A stretch of DNA of 64,000 nt. Origin: Pagrus major. Its lineage: Eukaryota > Chordata > Actinopteri > Spariformes > Sparidae. Under the pieces are notes generated by a model that was not told where the DNA came from, ran no database searches, and worked only from the letters and a program-made list of their open reading frames with translations. Below, piece by piece: positions 53,256 to 64,000 of the stretch (positions are counted from its first letter, which is position 1; the number at the start of each line of letters is the position of its first letter). The stretch spans positions 14,157,446 to 14,221,445 of the forward strand of contig NC_133234.1 in assembly GCF_040436345.1 (NCBI RefSeq), given 5' to 3'. The position numbers were made by a program, and so were the translations under genes.

Positions 53256-56200
53256 CTTTAGCACACGTGCAAAGGAAATTAGGGCGCCGAAAGGCTCGCT
53301 GACCAACAACATTAAATTAAATTAAATAATGTGCAGTATTGACAGTGAGGACATAATTAGTACCGGGCAATAAGGCAATGGATAAAGGAGCTACAGTGTC
53401 AGAGTTAGCTGGGCACTTGTTACGGCATTAGCTAATAGTAATAATAGAAGTGGCAGCTGAGTCTCTGAATCCAGAATTCCTCGCGAGATATAAATAGAGC
53501 AGGTGACACTGTGCTGCTGGGCATGGCACCACGGCAGCTTTGCGGCTTTTTTATGAAAAGAATACTGGACCTTAAGTTCGGGCTCGTAAGTCTAACTTTC
53601 ATCTATTGGGAGAAAATAAGGTAGGATGCTCGAGGGCACATTTGACTCCAGTGTCATCAGTATGTGGTACATTGGGCCCCAAAGAGTTCCTGGTTGTTCA
53701 CACCATTCCACACACTTAGGGCTGTACTATATAAGCCACGGGGGAGCCGACAGGAAAGTGAGCCCGTTGATCAAAAGTGGCTTTCATTTTACTGATGGGG
53801 TGTCATTTTATCGTTGGCTGGCTTTAGATTTTTAGAGGCCAGTGTTTTTAATTTACTGGCAAAGACACTTTATTGGAGAACTTAAGATCTGCAGAATCAA
53901 GCGCAGCATCCTGTTAGACTCACTGGCTGAGATTAGTTCAGATTTGACTTGCAGCTGCCTCAAGTCGATCAATATACAGTGACTTTAAGAGACAATCACA
54001 GTTTGTTTTTTGCTGTAGAGTCTACATACGATTCAGCTTTTACAATTAGCAAATGCTATATTCAAATTGCAGAGTTTGATCTACTATAGCAAAGATGACC
54101 AAGTTTTTTCCCTTGGAGGGCCCAAACCGAAACTTGGGTGGACCTCGGGGACAAACGCAAACAGCTGTTGTGTTAAGGTGCAAAGTTTTACTAAATGGAA
54201 GCCCAGAGAGGAAAAACAAAAATTCCGGTGATCCATTTTCTGAGTCTGATCTAAATTGTTTTCTCTTCTGCTTTTATGACTTAAGAAATATGTGACAAAC
54301 ATGTTTTTTGCCAGGATAACCTTTCAAGGTTCCTTAATTTCTTTCCCCAGTTTTCCATTCCAAGTTCTTGAATCGCCTGCAAAAAAGTGTAACTCTGCCT
54401 GCCTTGATCAGATGCATATTTAAATAGAATTTTGAGCTCACAAAAAATATTGTATGATTCATGTTAACTCAAAACATCATGTGGGCCAGATCGACCCTTA
54501 TGGTGGGCTAACTTTGGTCTGCAGGCCCCACTTTGAGCAGCTCTGTACTAAAGTATAAACTACAGACGTGGGTAGCATACGCTGAACAAATTTAAGAGCT
54601 CAAATAGTTGTAATGCAGCACACTTCTTACTCTTACTCATGTATTATTTCTTTAAATGGTGTTAATGTAGCCATGGGAATTTTGTAATCACACTTGAAAG
54701 AAAAAGGGTGGGGAATTCATCATGGTGTACATCTGAACAGCCATCTAATCAGGAGATTATTATGTGATATAAATGTATATTAAATTGTTCACGATTATTT
54801 TGTGGACTAAGTTTACTTCCACTTGATTCCTTGTTTTTAGGAAGTAAAAATACTTAAATACTCCATTTGAGGATTTGAGGGGTCTTTTTCCTATCTACAA
54901 GTACAGCAGGCCAAACTGTCAGCATTACAATACATTTTCTGGCAGAGTTTCACCTGTTAATTGGAATTTATTTCACAAATAGAAAACATACTGTTCACAC
55001 TGTTGAAAAAGTATGTTTCCAAAATAGCAGGCTGAACAGATTTGATTTCTTTGGATGTCTACACATGAATAATATCTGGAGTGTCATAATAGCAGTCATA
55101 AATTAAACGGCTTAGTATTTCAGGCCAGCTTAGATGTGTGAGCTAGTATGTACAGTATTTGGTATCATCTGAAAGATGAACTCTTCTACTACATCTTCAA
55201 CGTCTTGTCTATTTCAAGTACTCTTATCTAACCAAGACACTATTTTTGGGTTGATAGCTATGACGGATAAGGCATGTTGGACTGGACCCTGTCATCTATA
55301 AAACAATTTTTTTTAACAATATTGAAGACAGCAAACCTGCAAAGTCGGATTTGAATCTTCAAGCAACAGGAAATGTTAAAACATAATCCTACAGAAGAGC
55401 TGCAGTAAGAATCTGAGACTATAGCTGGTGACCAATCGTGATGGCTTAGTGCGACTTTCAGTCTTAAAGTCTATCGTCCTGCCAAAATGTAGAGAGGATT
55501 GTATTCCTGAAGGAGAATGAGAGGTTGGGGAAGGTGTCAGAGTAGTTTTGCAGTGAGAATGTAGTTTCTGTCAGACACAGCGCAAAGTTACAATCGACTG
55601 TAAGTCTTCTACACAGAGATTCATGAAGAGTAACAATTGATTCTGCATCAGAAAATGAATAGATAACATTTTCATGATTATTTTGGAATTCCTAAGAAAC
55701 TTACTTTAAGAAAACACACAGCAGAGCAGGGGCTTCACCTTTCTGGGGGAGAATTATTCATACCAAGCTACAGAAAATCGATTTTCATTTAAAAAAAGTT
55801 GCACTTTTAAAATCCAAATCCACCCCCCTCAGCTATACCCTTCACCTTTCACCTCAATGGTCCTGTAAAAGGAAGGCAAAATGACGGACAGAGCGCCTTG
55901 AAGAAGGGTGTTGATGACAGGAAGACGAATGAATGCAAAAAGAGCCAGAGAAATGCCGAAGAAAGAAACAGGATCCTTTTTTGATAAATATAGAATGAGG
56001 AACGTTAAAGAGCAGTGCAGAGTTTTCAGCTCAGCCACTGCATAGATACAGGAGGGGAATTTTATCTTAATAAAAAAAAATGGCACTAACTTGTGGAGAT
56101 AGGATTGTCTTCACAATGTTGCGAATTATGCAAAAAATGTGCCCCTATAGTTAATTCTAGGCCCACACACACAACACTTATGATATGTTAACCTTCTGCT

Positions 56201-56771
56201 AGGAAACTTAACGCAATAAGCATTTTGTTAACCTAATATCTGTTTGTCTCACAGTTGCGTGGATCCTCTGACTGGAGGAGTCAAAAGAGCTCAACAGTGC
56301 TCTCTTGTGGACGACAGCTGGACTTGTCCAGACATAGTGTACATTATCATAAATTCATATCATTTGTATGAGCTGAAAAGTAATTATCAAATTTGAATAC
56401 CTTCTATTTCAATAAGCTTTGATTCAGTCCCGGCTAAATCTGGGTTTTTGCCTTTGACCTTTAAGCCTCGATCAAGACAGAAATGATTTGTTGCTTTTTA
56501 AGGGATTTTTTTTGGAAAGGGAGTTATAAGCCACCAATGAAAAGATTTTTGTGAAATTATTTTTTCCCAGTAAATCAACTATGACCCTAACAAATCTTGA
56601 CTTATTGATCAAAATACTTATTGCCATGGACATAGTTTATTAAAAAACATTTTAAATCATTTTATTTTACTTTGAGTCAAGTTATGACATTGTCTGACCC
56701 CTTTAAGTGCACAACATTGACAAAAATACAGTATCAAAATATACAATGTAACCATGACGAATTCTGAGATA

Positions 56772-57030
56772 ACCTAGAGTTGAAATGATCAATTAGTTGA
56801 GAGACGGAAAAATAACTGCCAACTATTTTGCCATTTGTTAAAATCACAACTCAAATAATGATGACAAGCATGCTTGTTCCTGCTTCTCAAATGTCAGAAT
56901 TTGCTTTTCTTTGTCTTATGTGAAACCCAAAGATTTTGGGAAATTGGACTCGCAAAACAATCAGTTGATAACATCATCTTGGACTAAATAATTGATTAAT
57001 CAAGAATATACTGACTAATCAATAACAGAT
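56772..57030 (+). repeat. dispersed GATTAGTTGATTAATC-type repeat copy
   Basis: Begins AGTTGAAATGATCAATTAG, continues with GAAAAATAACTGCC, TTCTCAAATGTCAGAATTTGC, CCCAAAGATTTTGGGAAA and ends in ATTGATTAATC / ACTAATCAATAA. The same order is seen near 59788, so this is an interspersed family. No coding capacity is visible. Confidence 0.6.
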
Positions 57031-57663
57031 CTTTTTTTAAAAACTGTCATAAAAAGACAGAATGAAAACATCTGAATTTGAACAATAAACCCATTCATTG
57101 TTACAACTCATAAATATTTTTTGTATGATTTTTTATTTATCCATTAAATATAGAATAGTTTGGGTCTCCATATTACTGGCATCCTCAGCAGAAAGTGATA
57201 AACAGCACAGGAAACCCCTAGTACTGTGAGGTAACAAGATATTAGAGATGTTTCCATACTGTTTATTCCTTCCTGATACAGATACCTGAACTTTGTTTGT
57301 ATAAATCAATCCATCCATTTATGATTATTCTTATTTTTGACAGCTATACTACTAACCCTGTATGGATTTTGTTATGGATGTGCCTGAAGATACAGAAGTC
57401 ACTTGCTGTTAATGGCTACTGGCTTTTGTGCAAAAAACTGCTAAGTTACATACAGGTACAGGTACAAGTAGCACAACCCTGTTTATAATAATCATGTGGT
57501 ATCAGATTGCTGTATAGACTTCCAATGCTGCTATCTGTATTGAAACAATCTTACCAAACATCCATTTGCAGATCATGCATTACAAATACAAATGTTGATA
57601 TCATACAGCAGATAGAGGATCACAATAAAAATGACTAGCAGACATTTTAGCTCAGATTCTCGC

Positions 57664-57669
57664 TTTATT
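57664..57669 (-). other. probable poly(A) signal of ppp1ca
   Basis: Minus-strand AATAAA (TTTATT on the plus strand) lies 730 nt past the ppp1ca stop codon. It is the best placed signal for the 3' UTR, which also holds a CA microsatellite. Confidence 0.5.
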
Positions 57670-57892
57670 GGTCAACTTGATGAAAGACTACAAAACGAAT
57701 TCACAAAAAATCTCTTTCAAGTAATCAAATCTGTACAAACCTAAACTGTATGGGGTTTTTACAGCTCTGGCTCATATGAATCTGAAGAGTCATACGCATG
57801 TGTGTGTGTGGGTAAGCATGTGGCTTGCTCCTGTGAGACAAGGTGACATCCTCCTTCTTGTTCAAGGATACGCCACACTCAAGACACAGCAT

Positions 57893-57919
57893 GCACACAC
57901 ACACACACGCACACACACA
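57893..57919. repeat. (CA)n microsatellite in ppp1ca 3' UTR
   Basis: About 13 CA units with one CG interruption. A shorter TG run lies near 57798-57810 and could pair with it, placing a CA/UG hairpin in the 3' UTR. Confidence 0.85.
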
Positions 57920-58399
57920 TCTGTGTTTGAGATTTTACAGTACAGAGGACAGGGAAAACAAAATACTTCCCCCCTCCACAAGTACACACACATCACCTGC
58001 TGGCAGGGGTTTGCTGCTAAATTCATCATGTCAGCAATTTCCCACTGTCTCCCAAACCCTGCATTTCAGTCAAAATTACTGTACAGACAGACACTGTGGT
58101 TACAACCTTTCCACGGGAAGAGTGGCAAGAGAGAGGGGAAAGTATAAATCTCTAATACTCTCACACAAAATGTACACGTGCACACATGATTTTAATGCTC
58201 ACCGGCAGACGCGTTTGTCGCCTGCGCACGCACGCACTCACTCAGACAATCCGTAACATTAAATGTTTTAAGAAGTACAGATAAAAAAGGAAAAAGCCCT
58301 GGGTATAGGTTTGATTTCTGGCTGTTTGGTGAAAGAAAGGAGAAGAGAGGTAGAGAGGGCAGGAGGGATGGGTTGGAGGTCGAGGGCAAACTACTGGTG

Positions 58400-64000
<5,601 letters not shown>

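Larger units (their letters stand above)
48660..57650. other. gene-poor region upstream of atp2a1
   Basis: About 9 kb between the atp2a1 start and the 3' end of ppp1ca. The first 600 bp hold the TATA box and a G-rich block. A MITE lies at 52786-53255 and a dispersed repeat at about 56772-57030. Open frames here (for example 52261-52527 and 48832-49212) have no family resemblance or coding character. Muscle enhancers would be expected somewhere here but none is proven by sequence alone. Confidence 0.6.

Noticed and set aside
57776-58256. Thr/His-rich frames in the ppp1ca 3' region
   Set aside because: They are translations of the CA repeat within the 3' UTR.

Overview
This window is genomic DNA of a ray-finned fish, most likely a percomorph teleost. 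Every gene is vertebrate and split by GT-AG introns, many of them only 80-150 bp long. The proteins match vertebrate families along their length, and the repeats (short terminal-inverted-repeat elements, a Tc1 remnant, AT and CA microsatellites) are of the kind common in teleosts. Nothing bacterial or viral was seen. Family assignments come from recalled protein families and spliced reading frames; no database search was possible.

Layout, left to right: (1) 3-5622 (+), the 3' four-fifths of adprh. (2) 6884-17379 (-), complete atxn2l in 23 coding exons. (3) 19288-22933 (+), complete mto1. (4) 23141-27127 (-), complete tctn3. (5) 27128-32277, an intergenic stretch that holds a decayed sulfotransferase exon. 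(6) 32278-37224 (+), a complete cytosolic SULT1-type sulfotransferase. (7) 38109-48659 (-), complete atp2a1 (SERCA1), 22 coding exons, about 995 residues. (8) 48660-57650, about 9 kb with the atp2a1 promoter side and one intact-looking MITE but no convincing gene. (9) 58400-63412 (-), ppp1ca without its first exon, which lies beyond the right edge.

For the complete genes, the exon lengths add up to a whole number of codons (atxn2l 1055, mto1 683, tctn3 610, SULT 310, atp2a1 996, each including stop), which is the main internal check on the exon models. The clustering of atxn2l, a SULT1 gene and atp2a1 recalls human 16p11.2; mto1 and tctn3 sit elsewhere in human.

The genes do unrelated jobs: ADP-ribose removal, RNA-granule control, mitochondrial tRNA modification, ciliary transition zone, sulfonation, muscle calcium pumping and protein dephosphorylation. 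What links them is arrangement: three consecutive tail-to-tail pairs whose poly(A) signals lie within about 60 bp of each other, and one head-to-head pair (atxn2l/mto1) with an NRF1-like site between. I found no previously undescribed system. The more unusual items are a GC-AG intron and an apparent extra intron in atp2a1, a divergent dimer motif and a stop-free 87-bp intron in the SULT gene, and the SULT relic.
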